Assembly (NCBI GenBank): GCA_024640835.1
Contig: JAHEEH010000038.1
Location: forward strand, 1-9,757
Reading direction: 5' to 3'
Source: Bacteroidota bacterium
Lineage (GTDB): Bacteria > Bacteroidota > Rhodothermia > Rhodothermales > UBA10348
DNA: 9,757 nucleotides
Position numbers and translations under genes: made by a program. The notes under the pieces are model-generated. The model saw only the letters and a list, made by a program, of their open reading frames with translations. It did no database searches and had not been told where the DNA came from. This document shows, piece after piece, positions 1 to 6,470 of this stretch. Each line of letters opens with the position of its first letter. The first letter of the stretch is position 1.

Positions 1-1023
1 AACGGCCGGGACGAGCCGTGGAACGTGGCCTTCTTCGGGGTGGGCAACGAGAACTGGGGCTGCGGCGGCAACATGCGAGCCGAGTACTATGCCGACGAGT
101 TCAAACGCTACACGACCTACCTGAGCCGATACGGACGCGCCATCTACCCCGTGGCCTCCGGACCGAGCTCCGGATACGGCGACCACGGCAGCGACCTGGA
201 GTGGACCGAAACCCTGATGCGCGAGGCCGGCTGGATGATGCGCGGGTACTCCCTCCACTATTACACGGTCACGCACAACTGGTCGCAGAAGGGATCGGCG
301 ACCGATTTCGACGAGAGTGAGTGGTTTCTGACGCTGAAGAAGGCGTCCTGGATCGATTCCGTGATCACGGCCCATGCGCGCGTGATGGACCGGTACGATC
401 CGGACAAGCGGGTCGCGATCGTCTTCGACGAGTGGGGCACGTGGCACGACGCGGAGCCCGGGACCCCGGGGTACGGTCTGTATCAGCAGAACTCCCTGCG
501 AGACGCCCTGGTCGCCGCGATCTCCCTCAACAGCTTCAACAACCATGCGGATCGCGTGCGGGTCGCCAACCTGGCCCAGACCGTCAACGTCCTCCAGTCC
601 ATGATCCTCACGGACGGAGACCGGATGGTGCGCACCCCGACGTACCACGTGTTCTCGCTGTTCAAGGGGCACCAGGGGGCCACCCTCCTCCCCACCCGGA
701 TCGAGGCGCCGGACTACGTGTTCGGGGACGACGCCATGCCGGCTCTCTCCGCATCGGCGTCCATCGACTCGACCGGCGCCATCCGCGTCACCGTGGCCAA
801 CGTGGATCCGTTGCGCCGCTTCTCGCTTCGGGTTCCTCTCGAGAAGACGCGCCGCTTCCTTCTGGCCCACATCGTGACGTCCGCCGAGATGCAGGACCAC
901 AACACGTTCGACGAGCCCGACCGCGTCCGTGAGCAGGGCTACCAGGGGTTCCGACGCGGAGGACCGGAGTTCGCGTACCTGCTCGTGCCGCCGAAGTCGG
1001 TGGTCACGTTCGAGATCCGATGA
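1..1023 (+). CDS. GH51 alpha-L-arabinofuranosidase, C-terminal part (5' end outside window)
   Basis: Glycoside hydrolase of the GH51 alpha-L-arabinofuranosidase family, which releases terminal L-arabinofuranosyl units from arabinoxylan, arabinan and their oligosaccharides by a retaining mechanism. The frame is open from base 1, so the N-terminal part lies outside the window (about 160 residues if the protein has the usual ~500). The acid/base motif GNENWGCGG has its Glu at 49-51. The nucleophile motif FDEWGTW has its Glu at 430-432. They are 127 residues apart, as expected for the two catalytic glutamates at the ends of TIM-barrel strands 4 and 7. Other family-like stretches are YSLHYYT, NSFNNHADRV and YHVFSLFKGHQGA. 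The tail from about nt 700 is the usual C-terminal beta-sandwich. It ends in TGA only 3 bp from the end of the convergent permease gene. Without the N-terminus I cannot say whether it is secreted. The family call is firm; the exact substrate is inferred. Confidence 0.93.
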   Translation, partial: NGRDEPWNVAFFGVGNENWGCGGNMRAEYYADEFKRYTTYLSRYGRAIYPVASGPSSGYGDHGSDLEWTETLMREAGWMMRGYSLHYYTVTHNWSQKGSATDFDESEWFLTLKKASWIDSVITAHARVMDRYDPDKRVAIVFDEWGTWHDAEPGTPGYGLYQQNSLRDALVAAISLNSFNNHADRVRVANLAQTVNVLQSMILTDGDRMVRTPTYHVFSLFKGHQGATLLPTRIEAPDYVFGDDAMPALSASASIDSTGAIRVTVANVDPLRRFSLRVPLEKTRRFLLAHIVTSAEMQDHNTFDEPDRVREQGYQGFRRGGPEFAYLLVPPKSVVTFEIR

Positions 1024-1026
1024 ATC

Positions 1027-2343
1027 TCAGGAGTTTGCTCGTTCCATCCGGAGCGTCCTGAAGCCGTACCAGGCCACGACCAGGAAGCAGAGCAGCGGAA
1101 CCACGAACGAGAGTCGCACGGCCGAAAGACCGGCCATGCCGCCGCCATCCATGACGGCCGCCTGCAGGGGCGGAAGCACCGATCCGCCGAGGATGGCCAT
1201 GATGAGTCCGGCCGCTCCCAGCTTGGCGTCTTCCCCGATGCCCTGGAGCGCGATCCCGTAGATCGTCGGAAACATGAGCGACATGCAGGCCGAGACCCCG
1301 ACCAGGCTGTAGAGCCCACCCACCCCGGGCAACAGGATCGTTCCGGTGACCAGGCCGAAGCCGGCCACGGCCAGCACGCCCAGCAGGCCGCCGGGGCTGA
1401 CCCAGCGCAGGGCAAACGTGCAGAGGAAGCGGCTCGAGAGGAAGATGATCATGGCCGCCATGTTGTACCCCTGGGCCGCGACCTCGGCCTGGGACTCGGT
1501 CAGGCCGCGCGTCTGCATCAGCACTTCGGTGCCGTACTGGATGATGAAGGTCCAGCACGTGATCTGGGCTCCGACGTAGAAGAACTGCGCGACGACCCCG
1601 CCCACGTACCGGCGGTCGGCGAGCAGGCGGCGGAGGGTCGGCAGAACGTCCAGACGACGCACGGCGCTGCCTGCACCCGGCATCCGCGTCCGCCAGATCA
1701 GGATGCCGATGACCACGATGACGCCCGCGATCGCCAGGTACGGTGCACGCACGATGGCCAGGTCGGACGAGGTGAGAGACGCCAGGTCGGCCGGAGCCAG
1801 CGCGGCCCGCTCCGCCGCCGTCGACGGATCCAGGCGGGCCAGGATGAACTGCCGGGCCACGAACATGCCGGTGAGCGATCCGACCGGGTTGAAGGCCTGC
1901 GCCAGGTTGAGCCGCCTCGTCGCGGTCTCCACCGATCCCATCGACAGGATGAACGGATTCGCCGAGGTCTCCAGGAACGAGAGCCCGCAGGTCAGCACGA
2001 AGTAGGCGATCAGGAACGGCACGAACGCCATGGACCAGCTGGCCGGAAGGAAGAGCAGCGCGCCGCCCGCGTAGAGCCCCAGACCGACCAAAATCCCGGC
2101 TTTGTACGAATACCGCTTGATGAACAGCGCGGCCGGGAAGGCCATGACGAAATAGCCGCCGTAGAACGCGAACTGGACCAGCGATCCCTCGAAATTCGAC
2201 ATGAGCAGGATGCGCGAGAACGCCTTCACCATCGGGTTCGTGACGTCGTTCGCGAAGCCCCAGAGGGCGAACAGCGACGTGACCAGAACGAACGGCACGA
2301 GGACGCCGACCGGAATGAGGCGGTCCTTTCTCTCGCTTGTCAT
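1027..2343 (-). CDS. fucP: L-fucose:H+ symporter-type MFS permease (FucP family)
   Basis: Inner-membrane major facilitator of the FHS/FucP family, 438 aa, the same length I recall for E. coli FucP. It should import L-fucose (E. coli FucP also takes L-galactose and D-arabinose) with protons. Twelve hydrophobic segments are visible, with strongly FucP-like stretches: QFAFYGGYFVMAFPA (residues 57-71), SYKAGILVGLGLYA (79-92), FLETSANPF (123-131), RLNLAQAFNPVG and QFFYVGAQITCW. Glu125 matches the essential Glu135 of E. coli FucP in an ungapped recalled alignment (offset 10). The position equivalent to Asp46 is Asn36. The start ATG overlaps the TGA of fucU (ATGA at 2343-2340), so the two are probably translationally coupled; a TAGGA lies just upstream inside fucU. 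The stop TGA is 3 bp from the convergent GH51 stop. The exact sugar is inferred from homology and from fucU. Confidence 0.9.
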   Translation of the reverse strand: MTSERKDRLIPVGVLVPFVLVTSLFALWGFANDVTNPMVKAFSRILLMSNFEGSLVQFAFYGGYFVMAFPAALFIKRYSYKAGILVGLGLYAGGALLFLPASWSMAFVPFLIAYFVLTCGLSFLETSANPFILSMGSVETATRRLNLAQAFNPVGSLTGMFVARQFILARLDPSTAAERAALAPADLASLTSSDLAIVRAPYLAIAGVIVVIGILIWRTRMPGAGSAVRRLDVLPTLRRLLADRRYVGGVVAQFFYVGAQITCWTFIIQYGTEVLMQTRGLTESQAEVAAQGYNMAAMIIFLSSRFLCTFALRWVSPGGLLGVLAVAGFGLVTGTILLPGVGGLYSLVGVSACMSLMFPTIYGIALQGIGEDAKLGAAGLIMAILGGSVLPPLQAAVMDGGGMAGLSAVRLSFVVPLLCFLVVAWYGFRTLRMERANS

Positions 2344-2777
2344 CGTCCTACCACCCCCTTCTTCAGGATGAGATTGGCGTACTGCCGCGTGTCTCCCGTG
2401 ACGACGATGGCCGACGCGGACCGGGCGCGCTCGTAGAAGGCGAACCGATCCAGCCGGACCGGGCGCGGCGTCCCCGGCGCGCGCTGCCCGACGATGGCGA
2501 CGTAGTCGTCCTCGACGCGGGGATCGAGCGCATCGCCCTCCACCGCCGCCATCATGACCAGCGGATGGTCGTACGTGTCGAGGGGCAGGAGCCCGAGAAT
2601 GCCGTCGAGCAGGGCCGGAATGCCCACCCCGTCGGCCCGGATCACCCGCCTACCGAGGGAATGTCCCGGAAAGTGTGCGTCCGCGAGCAGGATCTCGTCG
2701 CCGTGCCCCATTTCGGCGAGCGTCTTCAGAAGGTCGGGGCCTATGCACGGAGCGATTCCCTTGAGCAAGGTGTTCAC
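2340..2777 (-). CDS. fucU: L-fucose mutarotase (RbsD/FucU family)
   Basis: Cytoplasmic sugar mutarotase that interconverts the alpha and beta anomers of L-fucose after uptake, supplying the anomer used by the first catabolic enzyme. It is 145 aa against 140 for E. coli FucU as I recall it, and collinear throughout: LAEMGHGDEI with His25, ADAHFPGHS with Asp33 and His35, VIRADG, PLVMMAAVEGDALDP, RFAFYERA and ILKKGVV. His25 and the DAH motif are the family's active-site signature. It is the first gene of a two-gene operon whose TGA overlaps the fucP ATG. The start is uncertain. GTG at 2777-2775 gives 145 aa but has no clear ribosome site. The in-frame TTG at 2768-2766 has GGTGA at 2778-2774 with a 5-nt spacer, and its residue aligns with Met1 of E. 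coli FucU. The family call is very safe. Confidence 0.93.
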   Translation of the reverse strand: MNTLLKGIAPCIGPDLLKTLAEMGHGDEILLADAHFPGHSLGRRVIRADGVGIPALLDGILGLLPLDTYDHPLVMMAAVEGDALDPRVEDDYVAIVGQRAPGTPRPVRLDRFAFYERARSASAIVVTGDTRQYANLILKKGVVGR

Positions 2778-2928
2778 CGATTCTGGCGGGCTCGAAGGTA
2801 CGCCTTCGCCGGATATCTCCGCCCGCCGGCTGTAGGGGACCGTCCCTCAGGGGAGCGCCGGCATCTCCCGCTTGAGACCGGCCCGTCGTCGCGCGTCCTT
2901 GTCCGTGGAATTCAGGCGAGGTGACACG
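2778..2928. other. Divergent intergenic region between fucU and the secreted-protein gene
   Basis: These 151 bp must hold the promoters of the fucU-fucP operon (leftward) and of the secreted-protein gene (rightward). I see no convincing -35/-10 pair. Two short inverted repeats are present: CGAAGG-TACG-CCTTCG at 2793-2808, 15 bp upstream of the fucU GTG, and GGGAC-C-GTCCC at 2836-2846. Both are short enough to be chance in GC-rich DNA, so I do not call either an operator. Confidence 0.4.
2918..2924 (+). promoter_or_regulatory. Ribosome binding site for the secreted protein at 2929
   Basis: GAGGTGA ends 4 nt before the ATG at 2929. It decides that start over the in-frame ATG at 2872, which would add 19 Arg-rich residues in front of the signal peptide. 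Confidence 0.7.
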
Positions 2929-3774
2929 ATGAGACTGCTGATCGTGATCGCGTTCGCGCTCGTCGCCCTACCGGTGCGGGCCCAGGACTCCACCGCGACG
3001 GATCGCGACGTGTCCGCTTTGCGCGCGCGTGGGGTGCCGGCCGAGATCCGGTCCAAGACGACCAAGAGGAACCCGGAGACCGGACGCTCGACCATCGCGC
3101 TGATCGAGGCCTACACCCGTGGCGTAATCGTGGACGCCGGAAACGGCCTGGTGTACTTCGTCGCGGACGACGACGACCAGGGGTGGATCCGCCCCAATGC
3201 CGTTGCCCTTCTCGAGCCCGCCGACCGCCTCGTCGAGCTCATCGAGACGGAGGGCCGTGACGCGTCGGTGCTCCGCGCGCTGAACGAGGAGTGGTTCCCC
3301 CGGCTGGCCGAGGCCGAAGACGAGACCGTCGTACGGGCATGGGAAGCGCGCCTGCTCGACCAGGGCGTGCCGGTGGTGATCTCGTCGTTCGCTTTCGTGA
3401 TCACGACAGGCGGAGACGTGACGGCCTCGTTCAGCGTCAAGAACATCTCCGCACGGACGGTAGCGAACGTGACGCTCGACGTGGTCGGCTTCAACCAGTA
3501 CGGCGACGTCGTGCGCGACCGTTCGACCGGCATGGCCACGCACTACGCGAGCCTCTCGGGCGAGATCAGGGCCGGGGACGTGGCCATGTCCGACGGTTCG
3601 GGGACCGCGCTCTGGTCCAACCGATCCACTACGTGCATCGAAATCCGCAAGGTGACCGTCACGTTCGAGGACGGGGCGACTTCGACCGTGGACTACCTCC
3701 TCAAGGATGCGCGGATGGCCCCGGACACGTACCAGACCATGGGAGAATGCAGCCGGGGTGGTTCGGGGCCGTGA
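2929..3774 (+). CDS. Secreted protein of unknown function with C-terminal beta-rich domain
   Basis: I do not recognise a named family. The protein is 281 aa. Residues 1-18 look like a Sec signal peptide (hydrophobic LLIVIAFALVALPV, then VRA before Gln19-Asp20), so it is probably periplasmic or secreted. Residues 55-97 are short beta-like strands (IEAYTRGVIVDAGNGLVYFV, then GWIRPNAVALLE) that could form an SH3-like barrel. Residues 98-146 are charged and likely helical. Residues 148-258 alternate strand and turn (FAFVITTGGDV, FSVKNISARTV, VTLDVVGFNQYGDVV, RKVTVTFEDGA), the layout of an Ig-like or FxLYD-like sandwich. Two cysteines (236 and 274) could pair. The ATG at 2929 is chosen over the in-frame upstream ATG at 2872 because it has a good ribosome site (GAGGTGA at 2918-2924) and begins the signal peptide. 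It is divergent from fucU and convergent with the alcohol dehydrogenase. Confidence 0.8.
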   Translation: MRLLIVIAFALVALPVRAQDSTATDRDVSALRARGVPAEIRSKTTKRNPETGRSTIALIEAYTRGVIVDAGNGLVYFVADDDDQGWIRPNAVALLEPADRLVELIETEGRDASVLRALNEEWFPRLAEAEDETVVRAWEARLLDQGVPVVISSFAFVITTGGDVTASFSVKNISARTVANVTLDVVGFNQYGDVVRDRSTGMATHYASLSGEIRAGDVAMSDGSGTALWSNRSTTCIEIRKVTVTFEDGATSTVDYLLKDARMAPDTYQTMGECSRGGSGP

Positions 3775-3816
3775 CACCCCGCACCCCGCCCCGGCATCGC
3801 CGTCTACAGCGACCCC

Positions 3817-4866
3817 TCAGTTGACCAGGACCGAGTATCCCAGCGTCCCGTAGTCGCTCATGGCCTGCAGGACGTCGGCGACCTGCTCCATCGACACCGT
3901 CTCTACGACCAGGGCCGACGGCTTGATCACTCCGGCCGCGATCATCCGCAGCATCTCGGGATAGCACCGGGCCTGCATGCCGTACGAGCCGACGATCGTC
4001 AGCTCGCGCCCGACGATCAAGTCGGCAGGAATCGGCAGGATGCCCCGCTCGTCTTCTCCTGTCATGCCGAGGCGCACCAGGCGGCCCCGGGTCCGAAGCG
4101 ACAGCAGGGCGGGCATCCAGGTCGCGGCGGTCCCCAGGCATTCGACCGACGCATGCGCACCACCCTGGGTGAGCTCCTGGATTTCCTGCGGCGTGTTTTC
4201 CGACGCGGTCACGGTATGCACCGCGCCCAGCTCCCTGGCCTTGGCGAGCTTGTCCGCGCTGCGGGACACGGCGATCACGTTGGCACCCATCGCGCTCGCG
4301 ATATCCACGGCCGCCAGCCCCACGCCGCCGCATCCGAAAACGGCGACCCACTCGCCCGCCCGGATCCGGCCCTGCTGCGTGACCCCGTGGAAGGCGGTCA
4401 TGAACCGGCATCCCAGCGCGGCGCCTTCAACGAAGCTGACGTCCTCGGGGAGGGCGACCAGGTTGACGTCTGCTTTCGACACCACGTTGTACTCGCCGAA
4501 GCCACCGGCTCCGCGAAACATCGAGAAGATCATGTTCGAGCAGACGTGCTGGCTGCCCTCGTCGCACATGGCACAGTTGCCGCACGCCTGGTTGAACGGA
4601 TAGACGACGCGGTCGCCTTTCCGGAAGCGCGTCACGTTCGCCCCCACCTCCTCCACGATGCCTGCCGATTCGTGGCCGAGCACGATCGGTACGGGCAGGG
4701 TGATACCGTTCCAGTCCCAGTCCCCCTGCCAGAGGTGCCAGTCGGAGCGGCAGATGCCGTTTGCCTTGACGTGGACGAGCACGTCGTCCGGCCCGATCTC
4801 GGGGTCCGGCCAGTTGTTCCAGACGGTCAGAGGCTGCTTGAAGGCCTCGAGGACGGCTGCGCGCAT
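3817..4866 (-). CDS. Zinc-dependent medium-chain alcohol dehydrogenase (MDR, Zn_ADH6-like)
   Basis: Cytoplasmic NAD(P)-dependent oxidoreductase of the medium-chain dehydrogenase/reductase superfamily, 349 aa, a typical full length. The catalytic zinc ligands are Cys39 (GICRSDWH), His65-Glu66 (GHE) and probably Cys153 (GCRFMTAFHG). The structural zinc lobe has Cys95, Cys98, Cys101 and Cys109. The Rossmann glycine motif GCGGVG is at 178-183, followed by ANVIAVSRSADKLAKARELGA. The pattern fits the MDR subgroup I know as Zn_ADH6, whose physiological substrates are mostly unassigned. Start is the ATG at 4866; only a weak GAAG precedes it. A TTGACA and a perfect 24-bp palindrome lie upstream. It sits near fucose genes but is separated from them by a gene on the other strand, so a role on a fucose-derived alcohol or lactaldehyde is only possible. 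The enzyme class is firm and the substrate unknown. Confidence 0.92.
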   Translation of the reverse strand: MRAAVLEAFKQPLTVWNNWPDPEIGPDDVLVHVKANGICRSDWHLWQGDWDWNGITLPVPIVLGHESAGIVEEVGANVTRFRKGDRVVYPFNQACGNCAMCDEGSQHVCSNMIFSMFRGAGGFGEYNVVSKADVNLVALPEDVSFVEGAALGCRFMTAFHGVTQQGRIRAGEWVAVFGCGGVGLAAVDIASAMGANVIAVSRSADKLAKARELGAVHTVTASENTPQEIQELTQGGAHASVECLGTAATWMPALLSLRTRGRLVRLGMTGEDERGILPIPADLIVGRELTIVGSYGMQARCYPEMLRMIAAGVIKPSALVVETVSMEQVADVLQAMSDYGTLGYSVLVN

Positions 4867-4900
4867 GGATCTTCAGGATTCGTTCATGGGGGTAGCATTC

Positions 4901-4924
4901 GGCACTCCGTTCGAACGGAGTGCC
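4901..4924. promoter_or_regulatory. Perfect 24-bp palindrome, likely repressor operator of the alcohol dehydrogenase
   Basis: Bases 4901-4924 read identically on both strands: the half-site is GGCACTCCGTTC, with centre TTCGAA and no spacer. It lies 34 bp upstream of the alcohol dehydrogenase ATG and about 60 bp after the stop of the M28 peptidase gene. Neither strand has a T-run after the stem, so an intrinsic terminator is unlikely. A perfect TTGACA lies on the minus strand at 4958-4953. A 17-bp spacer from it would place the -10 near 4935-4930, and transcription would then start at or within the palindrome, as expected for a dimeric repressor site. The regulator is not identified. Confidence 0.6.
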
Positions 4925-4929
4925 CCTGC

Positions 4930-4958
4930 AAGAACCGAACACGCACGCAGGCTGTCAA
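4930..4958 (-). promoter_or_regulatory. Possible promoter of the alcohol dehydrogenase
   Basis: On the minus strand a consensus TTGACA stands at 4958-4953, with the AT-rich AAATAATTCT at 4980-4971 upstream, which could act as an UP-like element. The -10 at the expected distance (near 4935-4930, GTTCTT) is poor, so the promoter is tentative. It is supported mainly by its position just upstream of the palindrome. Confidence 0.35.
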
Positions 4959-4984
4959 TCCGCGGCGTGCAGAATTATTTATCG

Positions 4985-6349
4985 CTACCTCGGCAGCCGC
5001 TCGTCCCAGTTGGCGACGGTGTACGCGACGACGGCCATCATCGCCACGTTGAGCGCGACGTCGTGAGGGTCGAGCTTGTCCATCGTGTCGGCATTCGTGT
5101 GATGGTAGTCGAAGTAGCGGGTGCCGTCCACGTTCGGACTGGCTCCAGGCACGCCTTCGCGCATGATCGGGCCGATATCGGCTCCGCCGCCGCCATCCGT
5201 CATGGTGCCCGCCCCGATCGGCTCCAGGAGCGTCCCGATCGCCTGCAGGATCTCCAGCGCCTTGGCCGAACCCGTGAATCCCATGCCGCTCGGACGGAAG
5301 ACTCCGCCATCGGACTCGATGGCGAGCAGGTGGTCCTCCAGCGCGTCGGCGTGCGCGTCGCGGTAGGCCGTGCCGCCCCGAAGGCCGTTCTCCTCGTTGG
5401 TCCAGAGGGCCACACGGACCGTTCGCTTCGGGCGAAGGCCCAGCTGCTGGATGAGCCGCACGGCTTCCCACGCGGCCACGCACCCGCCTCCGTCGTCCAT
5501 CGCCCCCTGCCCGACGTCCCAGGAATCACTGTGCCCCCCGAGCACGACCACCTCGTCCGGAAATTCGGATCCCACGACCTCTGCAATCACGTTCCTCGAG
5601 GGGGAATCGGGCAGAAAGTGGGCCTCCATGTCCAGGCGGACGACGATGCGCTGCCCGCGATCCTGCATGCGATGCAGCATCCGCGAGTCCTCGATGGTGA
5701 TGGCCGCGTGAGGGATCTGCGGCACCCCGTCCTCGTAGCCCATGCCGCCCGTGTGCGGCGTATAGAGCGTTCCCGATCCGACGCTGGCGATCAGGCTGGC
5801 CACCGCGCCTGCCCTCGCCGCCTCGACCGCCCCGCGGCCCCGGTACCGGACCGTTCGGCCGTATCCCTCCCATTGCACGTCGTACAGGACGATCTTCCCG
5901 ACCGCCTCGTCGGCACGCGCCGCCAGCTCCTCGAACGAGGAAACCACCAGGACCTCCGCCGTAATGCCGTCCGCCGGCGTGGCCACGGATCCTCCCAGGC
6001 CCAGCAAGGCCAGGTTCTTGGATCTCGGTTCGATGAGCGTCGCCACTTCCTTTCCACGCACCCAGTGCGGCACCATCACCGGTTCGGCGTGGACATTCTC
6101 GAGCCCGTCGCTGCGCATCTCGTCGAGGATCCAGTCCAGGGCCTGCTCCAGTGCCTGCGTCCCGCTCAATCGGGGGCCGAAGGTGTCCGCGAGTTCCGCC
6201 AGGCGCGTCCAGGCGGAACTGTCGGCGAGGGCCGCCTCGATCAGGCGCTCGGCGTCCGCCCGGTGGGCTTCGACCCGATCGGCCGCAGGCTGGGCCTGGG
6301 CCGCGGTGACCAGGAGCAACGACAACACGAGGGATGCGAGGTGACGCAT
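4985..6349 (-). CDS. Secreted M28 family zinc metallopeptidase (carboxypeptidase Q-like)
   Basis: Exported di-zinc exopeptidase of family M28, 454 aa, which would trim small peptides outside the cytoplasm. A Sec signal peptide covers residues 1-19 (AQA before Gln20). Residues about 90-245 contain a protease-associated-like insert (GKIVLYDVQWEGYGRT, then AARAGAVASLIAS). The catalytic domain carries the full metal set: His273 and Asp275 in GGHSDSWDVG, bridging Asp285 in GAMDDGGG, catalytic Glu319 and zinc-binding Glu320 in WTNEENG, Asp347 in ESDGG, and His416/His417 in YHHTNADT. This order and the GAMDDGGG motif match carboxypeptidase Q-like M28 enzymes. The ATG at 6349 is chosen because it begins the signal peptide; the same frame stays open upstream to 7285 as antisense of the next gene, which I do not accept. 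No clear ribosome site is seen. It ends in TAG at 4985, and no terminator follows. It is divergent from the membrane-protein gene at 6471. Confidence 0.93.
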   Translation of the reverse strand: MRHLASLVLSLLLVTAAQAQPAADRVEAHRADAERLIEAALADSSAWTRLAELADTFGPRLSGTQALEQALDWILDEMRSDGLENVHAEPVMVPHWVRGKEVATLIEPRSKNLALLGLGGSVATPADGITAEVLVVSSFEELAARADEAVGKIVLYDVQWEGYGRTVRYRGRGAVEAARAGAVASLIASVGSGTLYTPHTGGMGYEDGVPQIPHAAITIEDSRMLHRMQDRGQRIVVRLDMEAHFLPDSPSRNVIAEVVGSEFPDEVVVLGGHSDSWDVGQGAMDDGGGCVAAWEAVRLIQQLGLRPKRTVRVALWTNEENGLRGGTAYRDAHADALEDHLLAIESDGGVFRPSGMGFTGSAKALEILQAIGTLLEPIGAGTMTDGGGGADIGPIMREGVPGASPNVDGTRYFDYHHTNADTMDKLDPHDVALNVAMMAVVAYTVANWDERLPR

Positions 6350-6384
6350 GGGATCGGAGGTGGGTAATTCGGGGCCCGAATCTA

Positions 6385-6406
6385 CGCGATGATGTGTATC
6401 ATCGCG
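6385..6406. promoter_or_regulatory. 22-bp inverted repeat in the divergent promoter region, operator candidate
   Basis: The arms CGCGATGAT (6385-6393) and ATCATCGCG (6398-6406) are perfect reverse complements around a GTGT spacer. The repeat lies 35 bp upstream of the M28 peptidase ATG (6349) and 64 bp upstream of the membrane-protein ATG (6471), so one dimeric regulator could control both. TATCAT at 6397-6402, within the right arm, is one mismatch from a -10 TATAAT on the plus strand, but I see no matching -35. No T-run follows on either strand, so it is not a typical terminator. Confidence 0.5.
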
Positions 6407-6470
6407 AATGCGAGGCAGTGCGCTGAGAGGATCTGGCTTCGCGTACCCCGAACCGCCTTCTCGATGTTCG

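Noticed and set aside
2793..2808. Inverted repeat CGAAGG-TACG-CCTTCG upstream of fucU as an operator
   Set aside because: Six-base arms with a short loop occur by chance several times per 10 kb; no second copy or promoter supports it.
2337..2924. 195-aa plus-strand open frame opposite fucU
   Set aside because: Antisense shadow of a gene that aligns over its whole length with FucU; composition is Arg/Pro-rich with no motif.
3775..3816. Bidirectional terminator between the secreted-protein gene and the alcohol dehydrogenase
   Set aside because: The 42-bp convergent gap is C-rich but has no stem of useful length and no T-run on either strand.
3817..4866. Assigning the Zn-dependent dehydrogenase as an L-fucose dehydrogenase
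   Set aside because: Known bacterial L-fucose dehydrogenases that I recall are of the SDR or aldo-keto type. Only proximity supports the link, and an intervening gene on the other strand separates it from fucU-fucP.
4901..4924. Palindrome read as an intrinsic terminator of the M28 gene
   Set aside because: No T-run follows the stem on the minus strand (GAATGCTACCCCC) or on the plus strand (CCTGCAAGAA).
4658..6367. 569-aa plus-strand open frame opposite the M28 peptidase gene
   Set aside because: Rich in Arg, His, Pro and Val with no domain pattern, and fully antisense to a gene with all catalytic residues. Long antisense frames are expected in GC-rich DNA.
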